A stretch of 64,000 nucleotides of DNA from Psychrobacter sp. GP33 (GCF_014119005.1 NZ_JACGYX010000004.1:124001-188000), one strand, 5' to 3'. Positions 10,050 through 19,394 are shown, counted from the stretch's first letter. Program-made: numbers and translations. Notes: a model not told the origin generated them from the letters alone.

Positions 10050-11396
10050 TTATGCTTGTTGCCATAACCCTGCAACATGGATAAGTTTTGCATTGATGGT
10101 CGGATAATCGGCAAAGATTAATTGGTAACCGCCATTTGTATTCGTCGCAATTTGGCACCGAGCACCGAGCGGAAAGCTCTGCTTATGCTCAATATGCCCA
10201 AAGCTCATGCCACTATAAATGGGCAGTCCGGTCAGTTTATGAAGTTGCTGAATCACGGTTGCCACATCATATCGGGCATCATAGCTGTCTGCCCCTATAC
10301 CTGAGAATGCCCCAAGAACAATAGCTTGTTGATTTTTAAAGCCGCCTGCCAAATACAAATCATACAGCATGCGCTCAATACGATACGGCTGCTCGCCCAC
10401 GTCCTCTAAAAATATAATCCCGCCATTAATACGTGGCAAATAATCACTGCCCGCCAGCGCCGATACCACACTTAAATTACCTCCCCAAATCGTGCCCGTT
10501 ATCGTATTACTGGCATTGGTTACTAAAATAAGCGGTAACTTCTTACTGGTTAAATCAGCACTGTTAATATTAATAGTTAGCTTAGGATTGCTGAGCGCTT
10601 CTACAAACTGCCGAGAGCTGACTTCATCTGGAATAGTTTTACCAAACTCGCTATAAAGCATCGGTGCTGCAAGCGAACTCATACCACCTTTTGCCAATAG
10701 CGCGCACTGAATCGCAGTCACATCACTAAAACCTGCCAATATCGTGCCGCGCTCTTTCATAATGCGCCCAAGGGTTTGCCAATCAATCATCGACAGCAGA
10801 CGCATCGCTCCATAACCGCCACGCACTCCAAGCAGCAGTTTGGGCGCAACAATAGCACCTGTGGCAATATTCTGTAAGTCACTGACACGCTGACCATCCG
10901 TACCGGCAAAGCGTAAATATTGGCGACTGACAATATCAGGATTGCTGACCTTGAAGCCAGCACACGCCAGCCGCGCTAACCCCAACTCATTACGGGCTTT
11001 ATTGCCGCCCACATTGGAGCTGGCAAATAGTCGCGTCTCAATACTTGGTACCATACAATTCGCTTGCGCAGCTAACGGCTCAGAAAACGAACGCGTGTGC
11101 AGCTGTGCCAATGGCAAATCGTCTTTGGTAAGTAGTCCATTGCTGTCTTGAAAATCATTGCCTTGAAAACTATTCGCTTGAGGATTACCAACTCCTACCA
11201 AAGTCTGGCTTATACTTTGCGTAGCCACTAACCCTGCACTAGCTCCTAACCCTATATGCCGCAAAAACTGGCGGCGATTTAGCCCTATTACTTTTTTAAC
11301 GTCAACGTTTTTAACGTTAGCGCTTTCCACTTTATCATTTACGGATTCCACTTTATCAGTAAATGATATTTTTAGGGCTGAGCTTTTGTTAGACAT
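10050..11396 (-). CDS. LD-carboxypeptidase (peptidase S66) with Tat signal
   Basis: An S66-family serine peptidase of the LdcA/MccF type. LdcA trims the terminal D-Ala from murein tetrapeptides; MccF relatives cleave microcin C. The catalytic triad can be placed: Ser in GFSDVTAIQ, Glu in GIIFLEDVGEQPYRIERML, and His in SFGHIEHKQSFPLGA. The N-terminus carries a twin-arginine signal (NRRQFLRH, Arg 41-42, then a hydrophobic Gly/Ala stretch), unlike cytoplasmic E. coli LdcA, so export of the folded enzyme is predicted. The lead before the RR is long and contains the imperfect repeat DKVESVN/DKVESAN. The ATG at 11396 is chosen over the GTG at 11405 because GGTGA lies just upstream. Exact substrate is uncertain. 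Confidence 0.87.
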   Translation of the reverse strand: MSNKSSALKISFTDKVESVNDKVESANVKNVDVKKVIGLNRRQFLRHIGLGASAGLVATQSISQTLVGVGNPQANSFQGNDFQDSNGLLTKDDLPLAQLHTRSFSEPLAAQANCMVPSIETRLFASSNVGGNKARNELGLARLACAGFKVSNPDIVSRQYLRFAGTDGQRVSDLQNIATGAIVAPKLLLGVRGGYGAMRLLSMIDWQTLGRIMKERGTILAGFSDVTAIQCALLAKGGMSSLAAPMLYSEFGKTIPDEVSSRQFVEALSNPKLTININSADLTSKKLPLILVTNASNTITGTIWGGNLSVVSALAGSDYLPRINGGIIFLEDVGEQPYRIERMLYDLYLAGGFKNQQAIVLGAFSGIGADSYDARYDVATVIQQLHKLTGLPIYSGMSFGHIEHKQSFPLGARCQIATNTNGGYQLIFADYPTINAKLIHVAGLWQQA

Positions 11397-11674
11397 AGGG
11401 TTCACCAGTTTTATAAGATTATTATATTTATTGTTATAAAGGTTTTATTCAAGGCAATATTCTAAAAAGTCTTTCTTGAAAAAAGTAATACGCTAAAATC
11501 GATTCACATGCTTAATGAGTATCTCGATAATATGCCATTGTAGCCTATCTTATTATCATCACGGCAGTAGACGAACGATTTGATATAAGCTAGATTCTAT
11601 TAAAATACACAAGAGTCACACCGCCCTACTGCTATACAGTAAAACGTTGTGCAACAAAACAATACCCAAGCGGT
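11397..11674. other. Non-coding region upstream of LD-carboxypeptidase and ykvA-like gene
   Basis: An AT-rich divergent spacer. Apart from the promoter at 11675-11703 I see no gene and no strong RNA structure. Confidence 0.35.
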
Positions 11675-11703
11675 TTGGTACTTAACGCTCGGCTTGCTAT
11701 AGT
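11675..11703 (+). promoter_or_regulatory. Sigma-70-type promoter of the YkvA-domain gene
   Basis: TTGGTA at 11675-11680 and TATAGT at 11698-11703 are separated by 17 bp. The start codon lies 80 bp downstream, preceded by AAGGA. Confidence 0.6.
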
Positions 11704-11783
11704 ATAGGCGTGCGAAATTATCAAAAATATTGATTTTTATCACGGACAGTAATTTTAAAAACATTATACAAGGAATAATCATA

Positions 11784-12320
11784 ATGACCGATAAGAGCCA
11801 AAGCGACACCAATCTTAGTAAAAATATGCTGTATAACGATAAGATAAATCAGAAAAAAGCAGAAATCGCCCATAGCGAAACCAATGAAAAACTGCTGGAT
11901 GCGGATCTTGAATACATTCTGAATGAGGAAGAAAAACTTAAAGAGAAACTAAAAGACAGCAGCCATCTCAATCGCTTTACGACCGACGTTGGGTTGTTTA
12001 TTAGTTTAGTGAAAGACTACTCTCAAGGCAATTATCGCACTGTACCGTATAAATCCATTGCCGCTGTTGTGGCAGGATTGGTTTATATCCTAAACCCACT
12101 TGATATTATTCCAGACTTTATCCCGGTAATTGGCTACATTGACGACGCCATTATTATTGCGTTCTGCTTAAAAATGGTCGAAAAAGACCTGCAAACGTAT
12201 CAAGTATGGAAAGAAGCTCAAACCGCAACGGATAGCAATATCGATACTAAAGCGGACAAAGAAGCTAATACTGATACAGACACGGATGCAGAAACAAGCA
12301 CAGAAATGCCCAGCGCTTAA
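11784..12320 (+). CDS. YkvA-like DUF1232 membrane protein
   Basis: A 178-residue protein with a DUF1232 (YkvA) domain at about residues 90-150. It is recognised by the hydrophobic helix-turn pattern VAGLVYILNPLDIIPDFIPV followed by GYIDDAIIIAF. The family is widespread and of unknown function; some members sit beside methyltransferase or stress genes. The N-terminal ~70 residues are charged and probably form a coiled coil (EEKLKEKLK). The last ~25 residues are an acidic Thr/Asp/Glu-rich tail. The ATG at 11784 has AAGGA ten bases upstream; the upstream codons in frame lack a ribosome site. It is monocistronic, with its own promoter and terminator. Confidence 0.85.
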   Translation: MTDKSQSDTNLSKNMLYNDKINQKKAEIAHSETNEKLLDADLEYILNEEEKLKEKLKDSSHLNRFTTDVGLFISLVKDYSQGNYRTVPYKSIAAVVAGLVYILNPLDIIPDFIPVIGYIDDAIIIAFCLKMVEKDLQTYQVWKEAQTATDSNIDTKADKEANTDTDTDAETSTEMPSA

Positions 12321-12386
12321 TTTTAGCTTATGCTAATGTTTTATTAAGCCAAATCAGAAAAGTGGTAAGAATAATTTTAATGCCGC

Positions 12387-12430
12387 AAAAAAGCAGCGAC
12401 CTATGAGTGAATCATCGGTCGCTGCTTTTA
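12387..12430. terminator. Bidirectional terminator
   Basis: The stem AAAAGCAGCGACC/GGTCGCTGCTTTT has an A-run before it and a T-run after it. It serves the YkvA-domain gene on the plus strand and the small membrane-protein gene on the minus strand. Confidence 0.85.
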
Positions 12431-12499
12431 TTCATATTAACGAATGTTTTTATGCTGTATGAATAAATATAGTATGCATACTTTTAACATCATTTAGAT

Positions 12500-12805
12500 T
12501 CAGTCTGGCACATCATAACGCACTTTTTCTGGATTAAGCCCAAATGAATAGACAAAGGTAGCAACCAAACTATTAATAATAATAAAAGGCAAATCAATCG
12601 TAGTGTGCCCAAGCAGGTAACGTCCTAGTAACCAAGAGACAATCAGCATAATAATAAAAAAGCCACCCATGTAGCCTAAGATAAGCGGATGCTTTAGATT
12701 ATAAGGCTGCTCAGGCTCTGGCTGTTTATCTAATATGTAAGTACGAATCGCCCAACCTGCGGCATAAGAAAAGCCGCCCAATACCACATAACTAAAAAAA
12801 TTCAT
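12500..12805 (-). CDS. Small three-helix membrane protein, unknown
   Basis: I do not recognise this 101-residue protein. It has three hydrophobic segments (about residues 5-20, 43-62 and 70-90) separated by a Pro/Glu-rich loop (DKQPEPEQPYN), and it ends in a polar tail (NPEKVRYDVPD). This suggests an inner-membrane protein with short loops. The adjacent lipoprotein gene lies 92 bp upstream in the same direction, so the two may be co-transcribed and end at the stem near 12.4 kb. No catalytic motif is visible. Confidence 0.65.
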   Translation of the reverse strand: MNFFSYVVLGGFSYAAGWAIRTYILDKQPEPEQPYNLKHPLILGYMGGFFIIMLIVSWLLGRYLLGHTTIDLPFIIINSLVATFVYSFGLNPEKVRYDVPD

Positions 12806-12897
12806 ATTATTCGACCGAGTTATTCAAGGATTTGGAAGTTGGTTAACGTTTGCTCTTAAATCTTGTAAGTCTTGGCACTTAGATCGCAGCGCTAAAG

Positions 12898-13473
12898 TTA
12901 TAACTCTACAATACTATTCTTTTCATGCTTCATATTAGCATGCGGATTGGCTAAAATATCCGTCTTAACCTCGTCGCACTCAACGCGATAAATAGTGTTG
13001 GCGCCTTTATAAATATAAGATAAATATTCACTATCGAGCAATGGGTCGATATTGGCATAAACTGGCTTCACATGCGCCATAACCAATACTCTATCAGGAC
13101 GCCCAATAATCGCATCAACGTTGTTAGGTTCAATTGAGAAATATTTGGGAATCTCTTCAGCTGTCATGACCTCTAACGGCTCTGGTGTATCCCAAACGCG
13201 ATTAGCACTGGCAGGCTCTTTCATTTGCATCACCCACTTACCGCCTTGTTCGCTCACTTTAATTTGCGCAGGCTCATCATGACTGACGGTATAGCATCCT
13301 GCAAATATAGACAAATCAGGCTGAGCGGCAGTAGCGCTGGTGTTTGCTGTATCAGTTGACTTTGCTTGTTGACTATTGTCGCAGCCAACCAGTAATAACG
13401 CAGTACAAGCAGTGATACTGGCAGCCAGCAATGATAATTTTTTATACATTGTATCTGGGCGTAAGCTCAACAT
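12898..13473 (-). CDS. Putative lipoprotein, unknown function
   Basis: A 191-residue secreted protein that I cannot assign to a named family. The signal peptide ends in the lipobox LVGC (Cys about residue 31) and is followed by a Ser/Thr/Ala linker. The mature part has one strong feature, a segment FAGCYTVSHDEPAQIKVSEQGG, reminiscent of small beta-rich periplasmic domains, and a further Cys (YRVECDE) that could pair with the one in FAGCY. The ATG at 13473 is chosen because TAGGA lies seven bases upstream. The alternative ATG at 13449 lacks a ribosome site but would give a more compact signal peptide. Confidence 0.7.
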   Translation of the reverse strand: MLSLRPDTMYKKLSLLAASITACTALLLVGCDNSQQAKSTDTANTSATAAQPDLSIFAGCYTVSHDEPAQIKVSEQGGKWVMQMKEPASANRVWDTPEPLEVMTAEEIPKYFSIEPNNVDAIIGRPDRVLVMAHVKPVYANIDPLLDSEYLSYIYKGANTIYRVECDEVKTDILANPHANMKHEKNSIVEL

Positions 13474-13798
13474 AAGGGCATCCTACATAAGGCGTAAAGG
13501 CATGAAAAAATTGGCTTTTAAAAGGTTAACTACTTTATCTATTTTAACAGAAAAATAGATGCAGTTGATTTTGATATAAGCTTTTATAGCGGGCTTTATG
13601 AAATTATATATGGATTGCCCAATGGCTTGATTTATATTTTTTTTCACCATCGAGAATGTCCATATAGGTAGCGAATTTGTTATAATCAATAGCGCCTAAA
13701 CCCTGCTCATTGCCAAATCAAAATGGCGTCCATGTGCTGGTGTTGTCTTTTTCACTAAGCCTGTGTTATTAAGGCGTCTATTGACCAATTGAGTTTTT
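13474..13798. other. Non-coding gap before the rnhA-dnaQ fusion
   Basis: Divergent spacer between the lipoprotein gene and rnhA-dnaQ. A perfect TATAAT at 13681-13686, about 110 bp before the fusion gene, is the best -10 candidate, but no -35 box at 16-18 bp is convincing. Nothing else was recognised. Confidence 0.4.
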
Positions 13799-15415
13799 AT
13801 GCCCGATAATGTGATGTCGCTCGCTAGTGCTGCTACTTGCGCTACTATTAATCCGCTTGCTGCAAAACCTGATACCACAGTGGCATACACCGATGGTGCT
13901 TGTAAGGGCAATCCAGGCGCCGGTGGCTGGGGTGCACATCTGATATTTAGTGACGGTCAAACACAAGATTTGTATGGTGGTGCACCCGATACAACCAACA
14001 ATCGTATGGAGCTGATGGGCGCAATTCAAGCGCTCACCCATAGCCCGCATGAGCCTACTCTTGAGATTTGGACCGACTCAAGTTATGTTCAAAAAGGTAT
14101 CACTGAATGGGTTGCTAATTGGAAAAAAAGAGGCTGGAAAACAGCAAGTAATAAGCCAGTTGCTAATCAAGACTTATGGCAACAGCTCGACGCCCTTTGT
14201 CAGACGCGTAAGGTCGAATGGCACTGGGTAAAAGGGCACGCCGGACATGCTGGTAATGAGAAAGCGGACGAACTGGCAAACCTTGGCGTGACATCAAGTA
14301 GCAAAACTAAGGGCAAAGATGCTTTCCCTAAAAGCACTGTCCTTACAACTTCTGAAGTTAAAAAAAAAGAGCCTTTAATGACCAATAACACCTCTCAAGC
14401 AGACCATAGTGATTGGCTATTAGATGACCCTTTAGGGTTAAATGTGATGGATGAGGGCTCAGACCAATCATTCTCAACGCAAGCGCTTGACACTAATACC
14501 GCTCATCAATCAGACGTTAGCGCACCGCATTCTATTAATGCTAGTTATGCGTCAAATTCTTCTCATCGCACATCTGTTTTAGGAGGTTCTACATCAGATA
14601 GCACTGCTTTAGAAATTCAAGATTCAGTAGAAAAATCGTTGCCTAAGTTTGACGGCGATACCAGCCGTGCCAATCCACATTTTCGCCCGTTATTACCTCA
14701 GCCTATTAATCGTCATGCTGCCAATCGCCAGCTGATTATGGACACTGAAACGACGGGGCTTGACCCGCTAAAAGGCGATCGCGTTATCGAAGTCGGTATT
14801 GTTGAAATGATAGGTCGTAAATTTACCGGTGAAAAATTGCACGTCTATATCAACCCACAACGCGGCATGGATGAAGTCGTTATTCGTATTCATGGTATCT
14901 CTGAAGCATTCTTAACGGATAAACCTACTTTTGATCAAGTCGCGCAGTCGCTATACGACTTTATGGACGGCGCTGAAATCATTGCCCATAACGCCTCGTT
15001 TGATATGAACTTTTTATCGATGGAGTTTGAACGCGTCGGGATAACCGATTTTGCTGAGCGGGTACAAGTAACTGACTCTTTAGTGATGGCAAAACAGCAG
15101 TATCCAGGGCAAAAAAACACCCTTGATGCACTTGTCCGTCGTCTTGAAGTCGGTAAGCAAGACCGTACCTTTCACGGCGCACTCTTAGACTCAGAGATTT
15201 TAGCTGAAGTGTATTTAGCAATGACCGGTGGTCAGGTGACACTTGCCATTGAAGACGATATCCAAACAACAGAAGGTGGACAATCGAGTAATAGTCATTT
15301 TGCCAATCTTGCTGCGTTATTGGTCGAATCTATTGCTGATGACAGCGGAAATAAAGATTGGTTTACAAGCTTATCGAGCAGTTACCCAGAGATTAAAAAT
15401 GTTATAAGCCAGTGA
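13799..15415 (+). CDS. rnhA-dnaQ: Ribonuclease HI - DNA polymerase III epsilon subunit fusion
   Basis: A 538-residue fusion of two replication enzymes. Residues ~26-172 are RNase HI, which removes RNA from RNA:DNA hybrids. Its catalytic acids are seen in YTDGACKG (Asp32), [15 protein letters not shown] and [10 protein letters not shown], with the catalytic-loop His in KGHAGHAG. Residues ~310-490 are the DnaQ 3'-5' proofreading exonuclease (DEDDh): [10 protein letters not shown] (Asp315, Glu317), [10 protein letters not shown], and [10 protein letters not shown] with the general-base His. After it, QVTLAI in [10 protein letters not shown] sits where E. coli epsilon has its beta-clamp-binding motif. 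A ~130-residue low-complexity Ser/Asp linker joins the halves and contains a run of nine A at 14360-14368, then an in-frame ATG at 14378. In E. coli and Pseudomonas the two genes are separate neighbours. Confidence 0.95.
   Translation: MPDNVMSLASAATCATINPLAAKPDTTVAYTDGACKGNPGAGGWGAHLIFSDGQTQDLYGGAPDTTNNRMELMGAIQALTHSPHEPTLEIWTDSSYVQKGITEWVANWKKRGWKTASNKPVANQDLWQQLDALCQTRKVEWHWVKGHAGHAGNEKADELANLGVTSSSKTKGKDAFPKSTVLTTSEVKKKEPLMTNNTSQADHSDWLLDDPLGLNVMDEGSDQSFSTQALDTNTAHQSDVSAPHSINASYASNSSHRTSVLGGSTSDSTALEIQDSVEKSLPKFDGDTSRANPHFRPLLPQPINRHAANRQLIMDTETTGLDPLKGDRVIEVGIVEMIGRKFTGEKLHVYINPQRGMDEVVIRIHGISEAFLTDKPTFDQVAQSLYDFMDGAEIIAHNASFDMNFLSMEFERVGITDFAERVQVTDSLVMAKQQYPGQKNTLDALVRRLEVGKQDRTFHGALLDSEILAEVYLAMTGGQVTLAIEDDIQTTEGGQSSNSHFANLAALLVESIADDSGNKDWFTSLSSSYPEIKNVISQ
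14360..14368 (+). other. A9 slippery tract and possible internal start in the rnhA-dnaQ linker
   Basis: Nine consecutive A encode Lys-Lys-Lys (residues 188-190) in frame. Gaining one base reaches TAA after six further codons; losing one base reaches TAA after two. Either slip would yield an RNase HI of ~190 residues. GAG follows the tract and lies six bases before ATG 14378, so an independent 345-residue DnaQ start is also conceivable. Confidence 0.55.
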
Positions 15416-15577
15416 TAATGGGCTATTTTTCAAGCAGATACAGTTGGTATTCAATTGAAAATTCCTGACTCGCCAACCTGCGCAGCTAACGTATATAAAA
15501 CCCCAATTACCAAAAGAATAAAGACAATAATAGCGTGATAATGTTACTTATTAACCGCATTTTATGGATGAAACATT

Positions 15578-17260
15578 ATGAGTCAATCAGAGCACGATCT
15601 TTTAACCCCACCGACGTTAAGTATTACTAACTTCGACTTACCGTCTCTACATTTGCTACATGATGAAATTATTACTACGCTTAAAGATACAGAGGTTTAC
15701 TTAAACGAATTTACCAATGGTCGACAACAAAGCGCTTTATTACTTGACTCTATTGACGTATTGACTCAGCTGTCGCGTATATTTGAGCTGATTTTATTGG
15801 CAGGTGGACAAAAACTCAGTAGTGCGATTGCGCACGGTCTACAACACTTACATGATAGTGACGATAATAGCAATACCGCACTAATTATGGATTTATCAGA
15901 AGCGATTATGACTCTTGATCGTTATGTTGAATTTGTCTTATTAACGGAAACGGTAGAACCGTCATTACTTTTGCCAATTATTAATAAGTTGCATACCCAT
16001 GCCAATCTTGAGCTACTTGCTGACGATTACTTTTTAAACTTCGGTAATAGCAGTGTTATTATTGCTAATCCTGAACAAAACTTTCAACCGTTAATTGCGC
16101 TCAACCTTGACGATAAGCGTTTAAGCAATGCGTTCCGTAGTGGGTTCTCAGTTGTTCTGTCCAATACCGATGGTCAGTTATCAAATGATGAGTTACAAAA
16201 ATTAGTAGCGATGAGTAGTGCGTGTACTTTTATTGCTGCTCATAGCGGTTGCTTATTTTGGCAAGCGGCAGCAGCGGCAATGACCGACATTGAGACTATT
16301 TTGCCGTTAAGTGCCAGCCAAAAACACACGTTAATTTATTTAGAACAGCAGTTTCATAGTTACCTGCCGGTGAATGATAGCCGGTTTGCAAAGCTGGTCA
16401 GCTTGGCCTGTCAGCGTGACAATGCGCAGGGACAAAAACTACGCAGCCAGTATGCGATCAATCAATTAGAGATGCCTCAGCGCGAGCAAATGAGACGCTT
16501 TTTATTTGGCCCTAATCGAAAAGTTACTGATACGCTGCATCAATTAGTTCAAGCCAAAATTAACAATATTAAAGAAAAGGTAGATAATTATTCACGTGGC
16601 CATTCGCTCACTGCAACTGACTTACAAGTTAGTCAGATCACTCAAGAACTGATTGAGATGAGCTCTACATTGCGACTACTATGCTTAAATACGGCAGCAA
16701 CCGCGCTCTATGAGGCAGGCATAGCAGTGACAAAATGGCAAGTACCAAGCCCAAGCGACTTTGATCATCTATTACAGGCATTGATGAGCGCTGAGAATGC
16801 ACTCATTAAGATGGCAAAACTCCATACACCGGGTATTGTCAAATTACCATTGAATAATGAAGGCATCTCTTTACACCAGCTGGATACTGCTTATAATACA
16901 TTAATTCAAGAAAGCCGAACTGCCATTGCTAGTGCTGAGCAAGCGATAAATGATTATGTTGCTGATACTAATCATGACGTACTTCATATACAAAATTTAC
17001 CAGAAATGCTGCATCAAGTTTCAGGAGCAGCGCGTTTTTTACAAATGCCTATTTCTGCTAGTATGCTTAGTCAGTTGACTCATTACTTAGAGAAGCGCAT
17101 AACAGTTAACTATCCTTTAAATAGTCATACTCTTGAGCATATCGCTGATGTATTGATGTCTGTGGACTACTTTTTGCAGAGCTATGAAAATAATCGTCCT
17201 ATCAGTCGTCAGTCACTGGATATCGCTCAACATAGTCTCACACAGCTTTTAGCCGCTTAG
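15578..17260 (+). CDS. fimL: FimL-like type IV pilus signalling scaffold
   Basis: A 560-residue cytoplasmic protein, mostly helical and Leu-rich, without signal peptide or membrane segments. It has no HPt phospho-acceptor, kinase or receiver motif that I can see. Length, helical character and context match FimL of Pseudomonas aeruginosa. FimL resembles the non-phosphorylated N-terminal part of the chemosensory kinase ChpA and links twitching motility to adenylate-cyclase/cAMP signalling. The supporting synteny is strong: nudC follows 150 bp downstream here, as it does after fimL in P. aeruginosa (PA1822-PA1823 from memory), and rnhA/dnaQ lie close by there too. Function in this organism is therefore inferred from neighbours as much as from sequence. 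Confidence 0.75.
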   Translation: MSQSEHDLLTPPTLSITNFDLPSLHLLHDEIITTLKDTEVYLNEFTNGRQQSALLLDSIDVLTQLSRIFELILLAGGQKLSSAIAHGLQHLHDSDDNSNTALIMDLSEAIMTLDRYVEFVLLTETVEPSLLLPIINKLHTHANLELLADDYFLNFGNSSVIIANPEQNFQPLIALNLDDKRLSNAFRSGFSVVLSNTDGQLSNDELQKLVAMSSACTFIAAHSGCLFWQAAAAAMTDIETILPLSASQKHTLIYLEQQFHSYLPVNDSRFAKLVSLACQRDNAQGQKLRSQYAINQLEMPQREQMRRFLFGPNRKVTDTLHQLVQAKINNIKEKVDNYSRGHSLTATDLQVSQITQELIEMSSTLRLLCLNTAATALYEAGIAVTKWQVPSPSDFDHLLQALMSAENALIKMAKLHTPGIVKLPLNNEGISLHQLDTAYNTLIQESRTAIASAEQAINDYVADTNHDVLHIQNLPEMLHQVSGAARFLQMPISASMLSQLTHYLEKRITVNYPLNSHTLEHIADVLMSVDYFLQSYENNRPISRQSLDIAQHSLTQLLAA

Positions 17261-17410
17261 CGTCTGAAATAATTAATGACTGGCATACTAGTCAATGGAA
17301 TAGTGGTTCAATAGCGCAAACCTCATCCGTAACATGCGTTTGGATATTTAATTGTCTTATTGTGGTACTTTAATCATCAAGCATATTATGCCTGATTTGG
17401 AACATGAGTT

Positions 17411-18385
17411 ATGAGTTTGACGGCAAGTTTTGTACTTAATAATGAGACAGTGTTATGCCGTTATATAGGTGAGGGCTGGTTGCCTATTCAGGTTGCTATG
17501 CCTCTTACTTTTATTAATAATGACGGAGCACATCAAACTTACCAGTTAGGCTGCGTGCCTTTACTGGTAAGTAATGAAACAGCAAAAGCTACAAAGACAA
17601 TAGAAATCGATCAACTAGACGAGTCCGCTCCTATATCAGCAACATACGCCGTAACTGTCTGTTACGCTAACTCTCAACACATTGTTTTTCCTACGCCAAC
17701 TGTAGAGGTTAGTGCGGATGCAGTTAGTGGTAGTAGTACGGATGAGCCGATTGCATTAGGAAGTGTGGCATTGGTGGCATATCGTCAACTAATTCCACAT
17801 CTGCCTATAAACTTAGCCTGTCAGCTGAGCCAAGCCATACAGCTGTTACGCTGGCAAGCAGATACCAGGTTTTGTAGTCGCTGCGGTGAACCAGTCACTG
17901 TGGCTAGCCGAGGTGAACGGGCGATGGTATGCACAAACTGTCGTTTGCGTCAGTATCCACGCGTGCAACCGTGTGTGATTACTGCCATTACTCGCCCCAA
18001 TCCACTAACTGGTGAGATGCAGATTTTACTTGCACATCATCATCGTTATGGCAGACAGACGCCACCATTACAATATGGGCTGATTGCAGGCTTTGTGGAA
18101 GTTGGTGAAAGCTTGGAGCACGCGGTAATGCGTGAGGTAGGCGAAGAAGTGGGTATTAAAGTCACTGATATTGATTATGTTAGCAGTCAACCATGGCCGT
18201 TTCCTTCTAATTTGATGTTGGGCTTTCGCGCCTGTTATGCTGGTGGTGATATTGTGCTACAAGAAGACGAGCTGTCACATGCAGACTTTTTTGATATATC
18301 GAATTTGCCAAAAATACCGTTTAAAGGCAGTATTGCTTATCACTTGATTGAGCAGATTGCTCATGAGCAGGGAATAATTCTTTAA
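17411..18385 (+). CDS. nudC: NAD(H) pyrophosphatase / RNA deNADding enzyme NudC
   Basis: A Nudix hydrolase that splits NAD(H) into NMN(H) and AMP and removes NAD caps from RNA 5' ends. The 324 residues show a zinc ribbon (CSRCGEP then CTNCRLRQYPR, about residues 156-183). The complete Nudix box is at about 227-249 (GFVEVGESLEHAVMREVGEEVG), and the NudC-specific SQPWPFPSN motif comes just after. The N-terminal ~140 residues are poorly conserved, which is usual for this family; the protein is longer than E. coli NudC (257) because of this part. The rnfB-like gene follows almost directly, suggesting a fimL-nudC-rnfB-nth transcription unit with possible internal promoters. Confidence 0.95.
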   Translation: MSLTASFVLNNETVLCRYIGEGWLPIQVAMPLTFINNDGAHQTYQLGCVPLLVSNETAKATKTIEIDQLDESAPISATYAVTVCYANSQHIVFPTPTVEVSADAVSGSSTDEPIALGSVALVAYRQLIPHLPINLACQLSQAIQLLRWQADTRFCSRCGEPVTVASRGERAMVCTNCRLRQYPRVQPCVITAITRPNPLTGEMQILLAHHHRYGRQTPPLQYGLIAGFVEVGESLEHAVMREVGEEVGIKVTDIDYVSSQPWPFPSNLMLGFRACYAGGDIVLQEDELSHADFFDISNLPKIPFKGSIAYHLIEQIAHEQGIIL

Positions 18386-18481
18386 TCATTATTCACACTT
18401 ATGGTTGATAATTCTACTTTTTCAAATCTATTTTATTTTTTATACCAGCTTATAATGACTGCTGTTAAGGTCTGTAATTCA

Positions 18482-19306
18482 ATGTCCAGTACTATCCACG
18501 ACCGCTTATCAAGTTTGCCAATATTATTTGATACATTAGCCCTTAATGAGCTGCCTTTTGACGTGCAAACACAAATTGCGCAGATTGATGCTTGCTTGCC
18601 GCAGACACAATGCGGACTATGCAATCATCCAGATGGTTGCCTGCCCTATGCTGCTGCCATAGTCACCAATAATGAGCCACATAATAAATGTGTGCCGGGT
18701 GGTCAGCCTGTTACTGATAAGATTGCCGCTATCTTAGCAAGCAAGGAGCACCTTATAGCAGCGGCATCTAAATGGACAATAGAAACACGCACACAGCGAC
18801 CGCAAGAAGTTCGTGCCGTTATCCGTGAAGATGATTGCATTGGATGTACCAAATGTATTCCTGCCTGCCCTGTCGATGCTATCGTTGGTACAGGCAAACA
18901 CATGCATACGATATTCACCGATTTATGTACCGGCTGCGAGCTGTGTATCGCCCCTTGTCCGGTGGATTGCATTGACTTAGTGACTATTGAACGCGAGTTA
19001 TCGATATACGAGCGTGAACAAGAGCAAGATGATCTACGCCAACGTTATTACACTCATCTCGAACGGGTGACCAAGCAACTTGCCGATACTAGTAATAGCA
19101 GACCTGTAGTCAGTATGGTCGAGGCGAAATTGAATAATGTAGCCAATCAAACCCTTGATATCAGTGAGCAACAAGCAAAAGACACTATTGCTGCCGCAAA
19201 ACTACGCAGTAAAATTAAAAAGTTAGAAAAACAACTGAGTGTCCGAGCAAATCCTGCCAAGCAAGCTGAACTGAATGCTTTAAATATCGAACTTTCGCAG
19301 ATTTAG
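18482..19306 (+). CDS. Orphan RnfB-like iron-sulphur protein
   Basis: A 274-residue ferredoxin-type protein resembling subunit B of the Rnf/Rsx electron-transport complex. It has the Fe-S motif of RnfB (QCGLCNHPDGCLPYA near the N-terminus). It also has two 4Fe-4S ferredoxin motifs (CIGCTKCIPACPVDAI and CTGCELCIAPCPVDCI). A Lys/Glu-rich helical C-terminal tail (~90 residues) is extra compared with E. coli RsxB. The N-terminal membrane anchor of true RnfB is not evident. The genes for RnfA, C, D, G and E are absent on both sides, although nth still follows as it does after rsxABCDGE in E. coli. ATG 18482 is chosen (AAGG 11 bases upstream, TATAAT at 18451). ATG 18401 would add 27 residues, with a weakly hydrophobic stretch. 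Confidence 0.85.
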   Translation: MSSTIHDRLSSLPILFDTLALNELPFDVQTQIAQIDACLPQTQCGLCNHPDGCLPYAAAIVTNNEPHNKCVPGGQPVTDKIAAILASKEHLIAAASKWTIETRTQRPQEVRAVIREDDCIGCTKCIPACPVDAIVGTGKHMHTIFTDLCTGCELCIAPCPVDCIDLVTIERELSIYEREQEQDDLRQRYYTHLERVTKQLADTSNSRPVVSMVEAKLNNVANQTLDISEQQAKDTIAAAKLRSKIKKLEKQLSVRANPAKQAELNALNIELSQI

Positions 19307-19394
19307 ATATAATTTTTTAATCTAACTTAGAAATAAATGCAACTTAAAATAATAGCCCGTTAAAATAAAATTAAATAACGATAGCCAAAATACC

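Noticed and set aside
11600..11812. 70-codon minus-strand frame upstream of the ykvA-like gene
   Set aside because: It overlaps the promoter and ribosome site of the plus-strand gene and lacks its own ribosome site.
14378..15415. Separate dnaQ gene starting at ATG 14378
   Set aside because: The frame is continuous with RNase HI and no terminator or strong promoter separates them, so I annotate one fusion and keep the internal start only as a hypothesis.
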